A DNA stretch of 64,000 nt from the NCBI GenBank assembly GCA_016281315.1, contig JAEEIJ010000015.1, positions 1 to 64,000 on the forward strand, written 5' to 3'. The DNA is from Bacteroidales bacterium (GTDB taxonomy: Bacteria > Bacteroidota > Bacteroidia > Bacteroidales > UBA932). Made by a program: the position numbers and the translations under genes. Below the pieces are notes generated by a model. The model ran no database searches. It saw only the letters and a program-made list of their open reading frames with translations, and was not told the DNA's origin. Positions 8,022 through 16,548 of this stretch are shown here, piece after piece. Within the stretch, counting starts at the first letter, position 1. The number at the start of each line of letters is the position of its first letter.

Positions 8022-10492
8022 TCAGCTGCTTTGAAGGACTTTCTGAAATAGGGGACTTTCATCATCAGGCGGAACAGCAGGGGCTGCAGCGAGTAGGTGA
8101 TGAGGATGGTGGTGGCCATCCCGATGAGGGTGATGATGCCGATGGAGTGAATGGCCGGGTGCCGGGCGAAGATAAGGGAGAAGATCACGATACCCAGCAC
8201 CAGCGCACTGTAGCAGATGGCCACCTTATGGTAGGCGAGCATCGTTTTATCTCCTTTTCGGGCTTCGGAAAGCAATCCTTCCATCACGAATATACTATAG
8301 TCTACGCCAATCCCGTACACAAAGGTGGAGATGACGATATTGATCAGGTTGAATTCCAGTCCCAGGAGCGCCATCAGGCCCTGCATCACAAACCAGCTCA
8401 CGAACATCGGGAAGAACGCCAGGAGGGCGATCCAGACATTGTGGAAGCTCAGGAGCAGGACGATCAGCACGAACAGGCTGGAAATCCAGAGGGTGGTGGA
8501 AAAGTCCTCGTGCACCACTCTTACCATATCCCGGCAGTAGTAGAAGGCGTCCAGCACCACCACGTGCGGGATAGCCGAGAGGGCACTCCACAGGTATTCC
8601 TGCTCGGCCTTTTCGTAGGCTACGTCGGTGAACACCATATAGCGCCCGTTGGCCTCTCTCTCCGCGTAGTTCGCCAGCAGGCCTGTAGGAACCACACCCG
8701 ACTCGAAGAGGTTGCCGGGCTCGTAATCGCCGGAGAGCAGCGCCAGGAAGGAATCGAAGAGGTCCGCAGGGAGTCCGTTCTTCCGGGCCGATTCCTGCAG
8801 GTCCTTCTTCAGCGTCCGGATGCGATCCGCGCTCCAGAAGCTATTCCAGAGGGCGATGCGGTCCTCCTGGTCCTGCTGCGAATGGAGCAGCAGTTTCGCG
8901 ACGGGGGTATAGGATTTGACCCGGCCCTCCGCCTTCAGGGAGTCCAGGGTGGAGGAGAAGCTCTTGTTGTACGCCAGCGCGTTGTCCAGGCTCTCGTTAT
9001 CCCAGGCGCCGAAGTACATATGCACGTAGCCGTCGGCATTGGTCCTGTTGTAAAGTTCCTCGCTTTCCACCAGTTCGCCGCCGTGGAAGTCCAGATTGCG
9101 GAGGTCGCTGTCGAATTTCACGCGCGGGCTGAATGCGATGCCCACGGCAATGACGACGAGGAGGGCGCCGATCAGCCACTTGTTGCGATCCCAGGGGAGG
9201 CTGTTCCATTTCTCCACCAGCGGGAATCCGTGACTGCGCTTGTAGCGGATGTCCCCGGGCTTCAGGAAATGCGGCATAAACACCAGCACGAAGAAGGTGT
9301 TGCCCAGCAGGGCGAAGGTGGCGAAAAGGCCGAAGTCACTGAGCAGGTCGCTTTCCGTAAAGACAAGGCCCAGGAAGGCGCCTACGGTGGTGATGCAACC
9401 CAGGACAATGGGCGTGCTCTCGTCGCGGAGCATCTTCTCCGAATCGCCCACATAATAGAAATGAATGAGCGCGTGCAGGCAGTAGCTGATGGCTACGCCC
9501 AGCACGATGGCGCCCAGACCCAGGGCCATCAGGGACATATAGCCCTTGATGAGGTACATACAGGCCATCGCGAAGAGGGAGCCATAGGCAACCGGAACCA
9601 CTTGCTGGACGATGAAGTTCAGGTTGTGGAAGCTCAGGAGCATAATGACGAGGATGACCAGGAGCGACAGGCCGATGGTCCACACAAGGTCCCGCTTGAT
9701 GGTGCCGGCGTTGGCGACGCTGTTCAGCGGATTTCCGTGCACCAGCACCCGCAGCTCGGGATGCTCCTTCTCGAAGGCCTTCCGCGTGCGGCCGATCATC
9801 TTGATCATCCGCGTGCACCTGCCGGAATCCGTCGAACGGAAAGAGGGAGTGATATAGGCGAGCGCCACGCTCTTGTCCGGACAGAAGAAATGCCCGTCAT
9901 CGATATTGATGCCGCTCAGGGACAGGCCGACGTCGTTAATCAGGATAATGCGCAGACACAGCGGATCCATCGCAACCAGCTGGGTGGCGTCGCCGGTCTC
10001 GTCTTCCTCAATGAGGCGGGCGTTCTGAACCATCTGCGCGTCAATGGATTCACGGGCACAGGCGGCTTCGATGGCAGGATACCAGGCGGGGTCGATAAAG
10101 CAGGGGAGATGGTCCAGGCCGAACTCCATCAGTCCCAGGCCCGTTTCTGCGTCCAGGGAAGACAGGATGCCGGCGATGAAATGGGTGGCCGAATCCTTTT
10201 CCTCCAGGAGCCGGCAGAATTCCTCTGCCGCGTCACCCAGGACGGCCGGCTCTACCGGATTCAGGGTGTCGCGGGAGGTTACCTGGACGAAAATCTTATC
10301 AATCAGGCCTACATCGCTGAAATCCACCTCGCCCGAATGAGCGCTCTTGGGCAGGAGTTTCATAATATCTTCCTCGTAGCGCAGATGCACGCCCACCCAT
10401 CCGAAAAGCAGGGTACTGACCACAAGGACGGCCCACATCAGCGCCTTGTGCCGCTGGAAGAAATGATAGAGCGGGAGGAAGATCCTGTGCAT
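8018..10492 (-). CDS. RND superfamily exporter, MMPL type
   Basis: An 824-residue inner-membrane protein with two repeats, each a transmembrane helix, a periplasmic domain (about 40-250 and 460-640) and five to six further helices. The second half carries the family motif GIGVDYSIF in a transmembrane helix, where the Asp relays protons. It resembles the COG4258 exporters found in lipid and aryl-polyene loci of Gram-negative bacteria. Position in a fatty-acid/acyl-transfer operon suggests it exports or flips an acylated lipid; the cargo is inferred. It starts 1 bp after the adk stop. Confidence 0.85.
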   Translation of the reverse strand: MHRIFLPLYHFFQRHKALMWAVLVVSTLLFGWVGVHLRYEEDIMKLLPKSAHSGEVDFSDVGLIDKIFVQVTSRDTLNPVEPAVLGDAAEEFCRLLEEKDSATHFIAGILSSLDAETGLGLMEFGLDHLPCFIDPAWYPAIEAACARESIDAQMVQNARLIEEDETGDATQLVAMDPLCLRIILINDVGLSLSGINIDDGHFFCPDKSVALAYITPSFRSTDSGRCTRMIKMIGRTRKAFEKEHPELRVLVHGNPLNSVANAGTIKRDLVWTIGLSLLVILVIMLLSFHNLNFIVQQVVPVAYGSLFAMACMYLIKGYMSLMALGLGAIVLGVAISYCLHALIHFYYVGDSEKMLRDESTPIVLGCITTVGAFLGLVFTESDLLSDFGLFATFALLGNTFFVLVFMPHFLKPGDIRYKRSHGFPLVEKWNSLPWDRNKWLIGALLVVIAVGIAFSPRVKFDSDLRNLDFHGGELVESEELYNRTNADGYVHMYFGAWDNESLDNALAYNKSFSSTLDSLKAEGRVKSYTPVAKLLLHSQQDQEDRIALWNSFWSADRIRTLKKDLQESARKNGLPADLFDSFLALLSGDYEPGNLFESGVVPTGLLANYAEREANGRYMVFTDVAYEKAEQEYLWSALSAIPHVVVLDAFYYCRDMVRVVHEDFSTTLWISSLFVLIVLLLSFHNVWIALLAFFPMFVSWFVMQGLMALLGLEFNLINIVISTFVYGIGVDYSIFVMEGLLSEARKGDKTMLAYHKVAICYSALVLGIVIFSLIFARHPAIHSIGIITLIGMATTILITYSLQPLLFRLMMKVPYFRKSFKAAE

Positions 10493-10493
10493 A

Positions 10494-11063
10494 TTACATC
10501 ACGTTGAAGATACGCTCCTTTACCTCGTCCACGCTGCCCACGCCGTCCACTTCGCGGTACAGGCCGGCGGCCTTGTAATAGGCGACCAGGGGTTCCGTTT
10601 TGGCGTGATAGGTCTGGATGCGGTTCGTCACCACTTCGTCGCGGGCGTCATCGGCCCGGCCTTCCAGCGCGGCGCGATGCGCGATGCGTTCGTGCACGAG
10701 TTCGTCCGGAATCATAATGGAAACGCAGGCCGTGACGCTTTCGCCGGTTTTGGCGAGCAGCGCTTTCAGGGCATCGGCCTGAGCCACCGTACGCGGGAAC
10801 CCGTCCAGCAGGAAGCCGTCCACGCCTTCCACGCTCCGGAATTTGGCCTCGATCATCGCTTCCACCATTTCGTCGGGGACGAAGTTGCCGTCGTCGATGA
10901 GTGCCTTTGCCTGTTTGCCAAGCTCCGTTCCGGCGGCGATTTCACTGCGGAGGAGTTCTCCGGTAGAGATGTGACAGAGGTTGAAGCGCTCCACGATGGC
11001 GCCAGCCTGGGTTCCTTTCCCGGCACCCGGAGGGCCAAAGAGGATGTAATACTTCTTATTCAT
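10494..11063 (-). CDS. adk: Adenylate kinase
   Basis: A 189-residue enzyme that interconverts ATP + AMP and 2 ADP. The P-loop GPPGAGKGT is at residues 10-18, with DGFPRT and the AMP-site HISTGELLR also present. It is the short form with a small LID lacking zinc cysteines, as in Bacteroides. I chose the ATG at 11063, which begins MNKKYYILFGPPG; a longer in-frame extension to 11156 only reads through the end of hpt. The start overlaps hpt by 8 bp. Confidence 0.95.
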   Translation of the reverse strand: MNKKYYILFGPPGAGKGTQAGAIVERFNLCHISTGELLRSEIAAGTELGKQAKALIDDGNFVPDEMVEAMIEAKFRSVEGVDGFLLDGFPRTVAQADALKALLAKTGESVTACVSIMIPDELVHERIAHRAALEGRADDARDEVVTNRIQTYHAKTEPLVAYYKAAGLYREVDGVGSVDEVKERIFNVM

Positions 11064-11607
11064 CGAGTACGTAGATATCTTTGATATTGCGTCCCAGTTC
11101 GTCATAGTCCAGGCCGAAGCCCACGATGAAGCGGTTGGGGATTTCCATCGCCACATAGTCCAGTTTCACGTCCTTCTTGTAAACTTCTTTCTTGAGAAGA
11201 AGGGTGCACACGCGGATGTCTTTCGCCTTGCGCTCCTTCAGCTGATCCACCATCGCGACGATGGTGCAGCCGGTATCCACGATGTCTTCCACTATGAGGA
11301 CGCGTTTCCCTTCCAGCCGGGAGGGGAGCGGGACCTCCGTCTTCACGACACCGGTGGAACTGGTGCCCACGTAGGAAGAAAGCTTGCAGGCTTTGAGAAC
11401 CAGGGGAAACTGGATGCGCTTGAGCAGTTCTGCTGCGAAGATGACAGCGCCGTTCAGGGTGCAGAGCATCACAACCGGATCTTCGTCCGTGGCGTCTGCG
11501 TAATCATTGTTCAGGCGGTCGGCGACGGCGTCGATGGCCTTTTCGATGTCCTCGTTGGGGATGAACATCCGGAAAGATTTGTCGTGGAGACGGATTTTCT
11601 TTTCCAT
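11056..11607 (-). CDS. hpt: Hypoxanthine phosphoribosyltransferase
   Basis: A 183-residue type I phosphoribosyltransferase. The PRPP-binding motif VEDIVDTG is at residues 106-113 and the flexible-loop SSYVGTSSTG at about 77-86. It makes IMP/GMP from free bases and PRPP. It is the first gene of the nine-gene run that continues with adk and the fatty-acid genes. Its short leader, between a -7 box at 11630-11637 and the ATG, is filled by a perfect palindrome (11612-11628). Confidence 0.95.
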   Translation of the reverse strand: MEKKIRLHDKSFRMFIPNEDIEKAIDAVADRLNNDYADATDEDPVVMLCTLNGAVIFAAELLKRIQFPLVLKACKLSSYVGTSSTGVVKTEVPLPSRLEGKRVLIVEDIVDTGCTIVAMVDQLKERKAKDIRVCTLLLKKEVYKKDVKLDYVAMEIPNRFIVGFGLDYDELGRNIKDIYVLDE

Positions 11608-11611
11608 TTGG

Positions 11612-11637
11612 GACTTATTTTATAAGTCACAAAAATA
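11612..11637 (-). promoter_or_regulatory. hpt promoter with palindromic leader
   Basis: TATTTTTG (minus strand, 11637-11630) matches the Bacteroidota -7 element. Immediately downstream a perfect 7-3-7 inverted repeat, GACTTAT-AAA-ATAAGTC read on the minus strand, occupies 11612-11628 and ends 4 bases before the hpt ATG. It could be a repressor operator at the start site or a 5'-terminal hairpin in the mRNA. Confidence 0.55.
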
Positions 11638-11745
11638 ATAAAAAACACGCAAAACACCAGCTAAAACAACACAAAAATCGGCTAAAACCGCACAAGTTAT
11701 CAACAGGTCACCTGTTATTAATCTACAGTGTATTAACTTGCGGTT
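11638..11745. other. AT-rich intergenic region with short repeats
   Basis: This is the divergent region between hpt and the HhH-barrel gene. It has two 15-base direct repeats differing at two positions (GCTAAAACAACACAA at 11660-11674 and GCTAAAACCGCACAA at 11681-11695), a weaker copy near 11649, and a perfect palindrome AACAGGT-C-ACCTGTT at 11702-11716. A DnaA-box-like TTATCAACA occurs at 11697-11705. I see no clear TAnnTTTG for the rightward gene. Function unknown; regulatory sites are the simplest reading. Confidence 0.4.
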
Positions 11746-13332
11746 ATGAAAAAGTGGTCGTTATGTGTCTGGGCCATACTGCTTTGGCTGCCGTTGCACG
11801 CACAGGATGAACGGATTGCGCGGGCGGCCCTGTATCTAAGCGGGGCATCCTGCGAGGAAGAGATTCCCTCCGACTGGCTGGAGCGGCTGGAAGCAGCGCG
11901 TCCGCTTCACGTGAACAGTCCGTATCTTCGCCCCGGCGTCCTGCTGAGCGATTATCAGGTGGCCTGTATCCGGGATTACCGTGCTTCCGGCGGCGACATC
12001 CTGTCCCCGGAGGAGCTGGCCCTGGTGGACGGCTTTTCGCAGGAGGCCGTCGCGGCGCTGAGGCCGTTCCTGCTGTTCGATTCTTCCCGACTCCCGGGGA
12101 ATGTGGATACCGTACGGGTTCACGGGAGCGCGCTCGTTCGCAAAACGCTGACCACGCTGGGCGCCAAAGCGAAAGTGTCCGGCGAAAACTGGCGGGCGGG
12201 GGGCGCCTGGAGAGGGGAGGACTGGACCGTATATGGCGAGGGAACATTCCGGCGCTGGAGGGTCCTGACGGGGGATTTCCATACCCGCTGGGGGCAGGGA
12301 CTCGCCGCCTGGACCGGCTTCTCGATGGAGAGCCTGTCCACCCTGGACGCTTTCCTGAAGCGCTCCACCGGCCTGTCTCCAAGCGGGTCCTATTCCTCCG
12401 CGAACTCCCTGCGCGGCGGTGCGGTGGAATATGACGGCGGACGTTTTCGCGGGGCGATATTCGGAGGCCGGGGCTTTGCCGGTGCCCGCGCGGATTATCG
12501 CTGGCGAAGGGGCCAGATGGGCTTCACATGGCTTTCGGGAGGCACATATGCCCTGGATGGCCGATGCAATCTGCGCGGCGTGGACCTGGCGGGGGAGCTG
12601 GCACTTCGGGGCGGAGCCTTCGCTTTTAAACTCGCTTCCGGCGGGAAGATGGGGGAGTATTGGAAATGGGCGGCGCAAGGACGTTACATACCCAGCCGGT
12701 ATTCGGGCCGGAAGTACGGAGAATATGCCCTGGCGGCCGGTTGGGGATTCCGGAATCATTACGGGGATTCCCCGGGACACGAGTTCTTATTGACGACCGA
12801 TGCTGCCTTGGTGCCGATTCCGGGCTCCGACCCCCGCCGTTTCCAACTGCGCTCGTACGGAATCTGGAAATGGCAGATAACGCCTCTCTGGCTCTTGGAC
12901 GTGCGGATTACCGAACGCTATCGCAATTACGAAGCTCCCAGGACGGATTTCCGCAGTGACATCCGCTTCGGCGGGGCCGGGCCCTGGCTTTCAACGCTTC
13001 GTCTGGAAGCGGTTCGGTGCGACGGCTGGGGTCTGCTGAGTTATCTGGAAGGTGGCTATAAGGGGGATGCTTTATCGGCCTGGCTGCGCCTGACGGGCTT
13101 TTCGGTCTCCGCCTGGGCCGCCCGCATCTACTGCTACGAGCGCGAGGCTCCCGGCAACTTCTCCGTTCCCGCCTACAACGGCCGCGGCCTCGCTCCGTCG
13201 CTGGTCGCCGGCTACAAACTGCGCATCGGCCACCGCTTCACCCTCCGGGGCCATCTGCGCGCCGCCTGCACCCTCCGCACCGACCGCGCCCCCGCCTACA
13301 CCCTCAACCTGCAACTGCAAGGGGAGTGGTAA
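11746..13332 (+). CDS. ComEA-like HhH domain outer-membrane barrel protein
   Basis: A 528-residue protein with a signal peptide (cleavage after about LPLHAQ, residue 20). Residues about 25-110 contain helix-hairpin-helix repeats of ComEA type (IRDYRASGGDILSPEELALVDGF). The remainder is rich in alternating Arg/Tyr/Trp strands and ends in Trp, as expected for an outer-membrane beta-barrel. This combination is common and uncharacterised in Bacteroidota; DNA binding or uptake by the HhH part is possible but unproven. It stands alone between divergent hpt and a convergent HIRAN gene. Confidence 0.7.
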   Translation: MKKWSLCVWAILLWLPLHAQDERIARAALYLSGASCEEEIPSDWLERLEAARPLHVNSPYLRPGVLLSDYQVACIRDYRASGGDILSPEELALVDGFSQEAVAALRPFLLFDSSRLPGNVDTVRVHGSALVRKTLTTLGAKAKVSGENWRAGGAWRGEDWTVYGEGTFRRWRVLTGDFHTRWGQGLAAWTGFSMESLSTLDAFLKRSTGLSPSGSYSSANSLRGGAVEYDGGRFRGAIFGGRGFAGARADYRWRRGQMGFTWLSGGTYALDGRCNLRGVDLAGELALRGGAFAFKLASGGKMGEYWKWAAQGRYIPSRYSGRKYGEYALAAGWGFRNHYGDSPGHEFLLTTDAALVPIPGSDPRRFQLRSYGIWKWQITPLWLLDVRITERYRNYEAPRTDFRSDIRFGGAGPWLSTLRLEAVRCDGWGLLSYLEGGYKGDALSAWLRLTGFSVSAWAARIYCYEREAPGNFSVPAYNGRGLAPSLVAGYKLRIGHRFTLRGHLRAACTLRTDRAPAYTLNLQLQGEW

Positions 13333-13350
13333 AGGGGAATGGGCTTAAAA

Positions 13351-13387
13351 CGTCCGAGGTGGCCCATCCTTTGGACCACCACGGACG
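13351..13387. terminator. Hairpin between convergent genes
   Basis: A 12-bp inverted repeat with one mismatch (CGTCCGAGGTGG / CCACCACGGACG) around a 13-base loop lies between the convergent genes ending at 13332 and 13408. There is no clear T-run, so it may be a Rho-dependent or structural stop and not a classical intrinsic terminator. Confidence 0.4.
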
Positions 13388-13407
13388 CTCAGACTTGATG
13401 CAAGAAT

Positions 13408-14223
13408 CTACTGAAGGATTTCTTCCTCCACGAATTCACGACTGGAGGGGATGATGACCTTGATTTCGGCAACGAGGCGGGCCGACGAGCGGTCCAGTTC
13501 AATCTCGCCGACGAAGGGACAAGTGACATTCTGTTCGTTGAAATCCTCGTACCAGTCCAGCTGGGTACGGGGAATGTAGCCCAGAAGTTTTCCATCGGAA
13601 CGAACAACAGCCTGCGCGCGGGCATCGTGTACGTTGGACGGTTCCGGCTTCACGACGCCCACTATGGGGCCGCAGTCGTGCACCGTGCAATGATAGCGAA
13701 GGCCGGTAATGTCAAAGGTCTCCGTGTTCTCTTCGAGGTCCTCGTAATAGTCCAGTTCATCCAGGAACGACAGATCCAATTCCTCTTCCTCGAACTGCTC
13801 ATCCACGGTTTCTTCGGCCGGGGCAGATGCAGGTCCCGTGAAGTTCCAGCCCTTTTTCCGGGCCTCTTCTACGGCACTGCTTACGGCCGCTTTCGCCACA
13901 TCGATGAACTTTCCGGCCATTTTTATCGGCTCTTCCGCCGATTTCTTCGCTTCATTGATGGCCTGCTCGATCTGTTCTTTCAGCGAGGGGCCAGACGCTT
14001 TATGCTCCGTCTTCGGACCAGCGGCATTAAATGCGGCACTTTGTCCGGCATCAGCCTTATGTCCCGCACTGGTATCCTTCTGATACGCGGACTTTTGCTT
14101 CGGCTGCGCCTGCGTGTCCCTTCGGGACCCTTTCTCGCTCTTGTTGTACGAACCGTCGTGGTCGTCCCTGAAGATCAAGAACAACGCAACGACGAATGCA
14201 ATTCCAATTATCGCGTAAATCAT
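13408..14223 (-). CDS. Membrane-anchored HIRAN-domain protein
   Basis: A 271-residue protein with one N-terminal transmembrane helix (residues 2-17), a polar and charged linker (about 20-150) rich in Lys, Gln, Ser and Glu, and a C-terminal HIRAN-like domain (about 170-255) with GLRYHCTVHDCG, EPSNVHDARAQAVV and LLGYIPR. HIRAN domains bind 3' DNA ends or stalled forks in helicases such as HLTF, but stand-alone membrane-tethered versions are little studied. No operon partner: 7 bp separates it from the upstream lytic transglycosylase stop, so co-transcription with parA-parB-DUF5683-transglycosylase is likely. Confidence 0.65.
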   Translation of the reverse strand: MIYAIIGIAFVVALFLIFRDDHDGSYNKSEKGSRRDTQAQPKQKSAYQKDTSAGHKADAGQSAAFNAAGPKTEHKASGPSLKEQIEQAINEAKKSAEEPIKMAGKFIDVAKAAVSSAVEEARKKGWNFTGPASAPAEETVDEQFEEEELDLSFLDELDYYEDLEENTETFDITGLRYHCTVHDCGPIVGVVKPEPSNVHDARAQAVVRSDGKLLGYIPRTQLDWYEDFNEQNVTCPFVGEIELDRSSARLVAEIKVIIPSSREFVEEEILQ

Positions 14224-14230
14224 ACCAATT

Positions 14231-15637
14231 CTATCGTTTCCCCACCTTCAGGCGCTGGCCGATGTTGATGCGGTCGCTGCGGAGGTTGTTCCAGCTCTTG
14301 AGCTGTTTGACGGTGCAGTGGTACTTGCGGGCGATGTGGCCCAGGTTGTCGCCGGATTTGACCTTGTAATAGACCCAGGAGGTGCCGGTGGAAACGCGGG
14401 TGGTGGGCACGGGTTTACCGTCCACGGTCTCGCGGCCGTCCTGCACCTTGGCGGTGAAGAGGACATCGGCCTTGTACCTATAGATGGAATCCTGCATATC
14501 CAGGAAGGCCGATGAATACGTGAACGGCAGCCGGATCACTTCATCGCCGCCGGAGCCCGGAACGATGTCGGCGTAATACTGCGGATTGAGGTCGCGCACG
14601 TCGTCCAGCGGAATGCCCAACACCTCGCTGATCTGCCTGAAATGCAGGTTCTTATGCACGTGGAAGGTGTCCACATAGGCCGGCAGCGAGATGGGATCGG
14701 CCCGGAGGCCGTACTCGGAAGCATAGGCGAAGGCGTACATCACGCCCACCATCGCCGGCACATAGCCGCGCGTCTCCGAGGGAAGGTACTCGTACACGGA
14801 CCAGAAGTCCCTTTTCCCGCCGGCGCGGCGGATGGCCTTGTTCACGTTCCCGGAGCCGCAGTTATAGGCCGATATCGCCAGCGGCCAGTCGCCGAAGATG
14901 CGGTAGGCGTCGCGGAAATAGCGCGCGGCGGCATCGGCCGAAAGGATGGGATCCATCCGTTCGTCGGTGTAGGAATCCACCTCCAGGCCGTAGTTGAGCG
15001 CCGTCCGGTACATAAACTGCCACATTCCCTTGGCTCCCACGCGGGATTCCGCCCGGGGATTGAGATGACTCTCGATGATGGCCACGTACTTGAGTTCCAT
15101 CGGCAGGTCGTAGCGGCGGAAGGTCTCCTCGAAGATGGGCCAGTAGTACTGCGAAAGGCCCATTATTTCGCCCATCTTGGTGGGCATCTTCTCCGAGTAG
15201 AGAATCATATAGTTCTTGACCGTCTCGTTGTAGGGGAGCGAGATGATACAGTTCATCTGCGCCAGGCGCTCCATCAGGACGGAATCGGGGACATCTGTGG
15301 TAAAACGTACGGAATCCATATTGTACTGCTCCCGGCTGCGGATTCTGGACTGCCGGTGCAGGTACCACTGCCCAAGCAGGGTATCCGTCCCCACCGTGGA
15401 ATAGTCCTCCTGCGCCGCAGGAACCTTGTTTTCATTCTCCTCGCTGATCTCTTCCGCAATCTCCTCCTGTTCCTGCGCCTCGCTGCGGTAGAGCGCGATT
15501 TCGGCCTCCAGCGACTGGACCTGCTGGCGCAGTTTCTCGTTCTCCTGCTGCAACTGCTTGCGGGTTTTGAAGCCATCGGCCCACACGGGTACGGCAAGCA
15601 AGGACAAGGACAGAAGGGAAAGAAGGAGTTTTCTCAT
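14231..15637 (-). CDS. Membrane-bound lytic murein transglycosylase (MltD-like) with LysM
   Basis: A 468-residue secreted enzyme that cleaves peptidoglycan glycan strands. After a signal peptide (to about residue 20) comes a coiled coil (about 25-70), then a family 1 SLT domain with catalytic Glu189 in AIIESHLNP and the GMWQF and AYNCGSGNV motifs. A single C-terminal LysM domain (about 418-468, YYKVKSGDNLGHIARKY) binds peptidoglycan. It follows DUF5683 by 5 bp in the conserved Bacteroidota parA-parB-DUF5683-transglycosylase order. Confidence 0.9.
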   Translation of the reverse strand: MRKLLLSLLSLSLLAVPVWADGFKTRKQLQQENEKLRQQVQSLEAEIALYRSEAQEQEEIAEEISEENENKVPAAQEDYSTVGTDTLLGQWYLHRQSRIRSREQYNMDSVRFTTDVPDSVLMERLAQMNCIISLPYNETVKNYMILYSEKMPTKMGEIMGLSQYYWPIFEETFRRYDLPMELKYVAIIESHLNPRAESRVGAKGMWQFMYRTALNYGLEVDSYTDERMDPILSADAAARYFRDAYRIFGDWPLAISAYNCGSGNVNKAIRRAGGKRDFWSVYEYLPSETRGYVPAMVGVMYAFAYASEYGLRADPISLPAYVDTFHVHKNLHFRQISEVLGIPLDDVRDLNPQYYADIVPGSGGDEVIRLPFTYSSAFLDMQDSIYRYKADVLFTAKVQDGRETVDGKPVPTTRVSTGTSWVYYKVKSGDNLGHIARKYHCTVKQLKSWNNLRSDRINIGQRLKVGKR

Positions 15638-15642
15638 TATCG

Positions 15643-16548
15643 CTAGAATCTAAGGCCGATGGAAAGTCCCACGCCGGGCGCCGCGGCATAATCCATCGGC
15701 ACCAGGGCAGGGGATACCTGCATCGTGATGTTGTCGTCCACCTCGAAGTCCTGCATATAGGCAAAGACGTTGGCGTCGATTACCTGAATGATATAGGACA
15801 GCGCCGTAAAGAGGATCGAATAGTCCCGGTAGCGGCGGTAGACGTCGCGGTAATACTTGGCGCTCTCCGCGCTCTGAGGCGGTTTTTCCACGTCGGGGTC
15901 CGTGGACGTGGCCTGGTTATGGATCCATTTCCAGCGCCGGTACTGGACGTCGTTGTCGATCCAGAAATGCACGCTGCCGGCCATGATGCCCAGATAGATG
16001 GGCACTTTCCAGGCTTCCCCGTTGTAAATCTGTCCGAGGCCCGGCAGCAGGAGCGAGTAGAACGTGGATTTGGCCGGATCCGGCGTCCGCGTGCCTTCGT
16101 TGTAACAGATGACGCCGTCCATCAGCGAGCCCCACCACACCAGGCCGGCGCCCACATAGGAAAGCGTGCTGTAGGTCTTGTAGCGCTGATCTTCCGTCTG
16201 CTGGTAAAGGTTGTTGAAATGGATACCGCCGTAAATGCCGGCGCCGATGCCCCCGTAAATGATGGGGAGCTTCCAGTACTGCTTATGGTAAATCTGGTTG
16301 CCGCCGATAAAGACGGTGGAGCCGATGGTGAGGTTCTTCAGCGAAGAGGACCTTTTGTGCGCCAGGCCGCCGAAAAACTCCTTGAAACTGAAGATGGCGG
16401 AACTGTCCGTCTTCGTCTTCTCCGTCGTGTCCGCGTAGGTCTGCGTGAACGCGTCCCGCTTGAACTGGTCGTCGCGGTACTGCGCACGCAGGGGAAGCGA
16501 CGCCAAAAGCGCCGCAAAGCAGGCAATTATGACGGGCCGAAGCCTCAT
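15643..16548 (-). CDS. DUF5683 domain protein
   Basis: A 301-residue protein with a signal peptide (cleavage after about LPLRAQ, residue 22) and several hydrophobic Gly-rich segments (IYGGIGAGIYGGIHF, SLLLPGLGQIYNGEAWKVPIY). The LPGLGQIYNGE signature identifies DUF5683, which is widespread next to parB in Bacteroidota. Function is not known; the envelope location and neighbours suggest a cell-envelope role. Its ATG overlaps the parB stop (ATGA). Confidence 0.8.
   Translation of the reverse strand: MRLRPVIIACFAALLASLPLRAQYRDDQFKRDAFTQTYADTTEKTKTDSSAIFSFKEFFGGLAHKRSSSLKNLTIGSTVFIGGNQIYHKQYWKLPIIYGGIGAGIYGGIHFNNLYQQTEDQRYKTYSTLSYVGAGLVWWGSLMDGVICYNEGTRTPDPAKSTFYSLLLPGLGQIYNGEAWKVPIYLGIMAGSVHFWIDNDVQYRRWKWIHNQATSTDPDVEKPPQSAESAKYYRDVYRRYRDYSILFTALSYIIQVIDANVFAYMQDFEVDDNITMQVSPALVPMDYAAAPGVGLSIGLRF

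Noticed and set aside
8147..10507. Plus-strand 786-codon ORF
   Set aside because: Antisense to the RND exporter, no signal or family motif.
11638..11745. Chromosomal origin (oriC)
   Set aside because: One DnaA-box-like sequence with a mismatch and no dnaA, dnaN or rnpA/rpmH nearby; evidence too weak.
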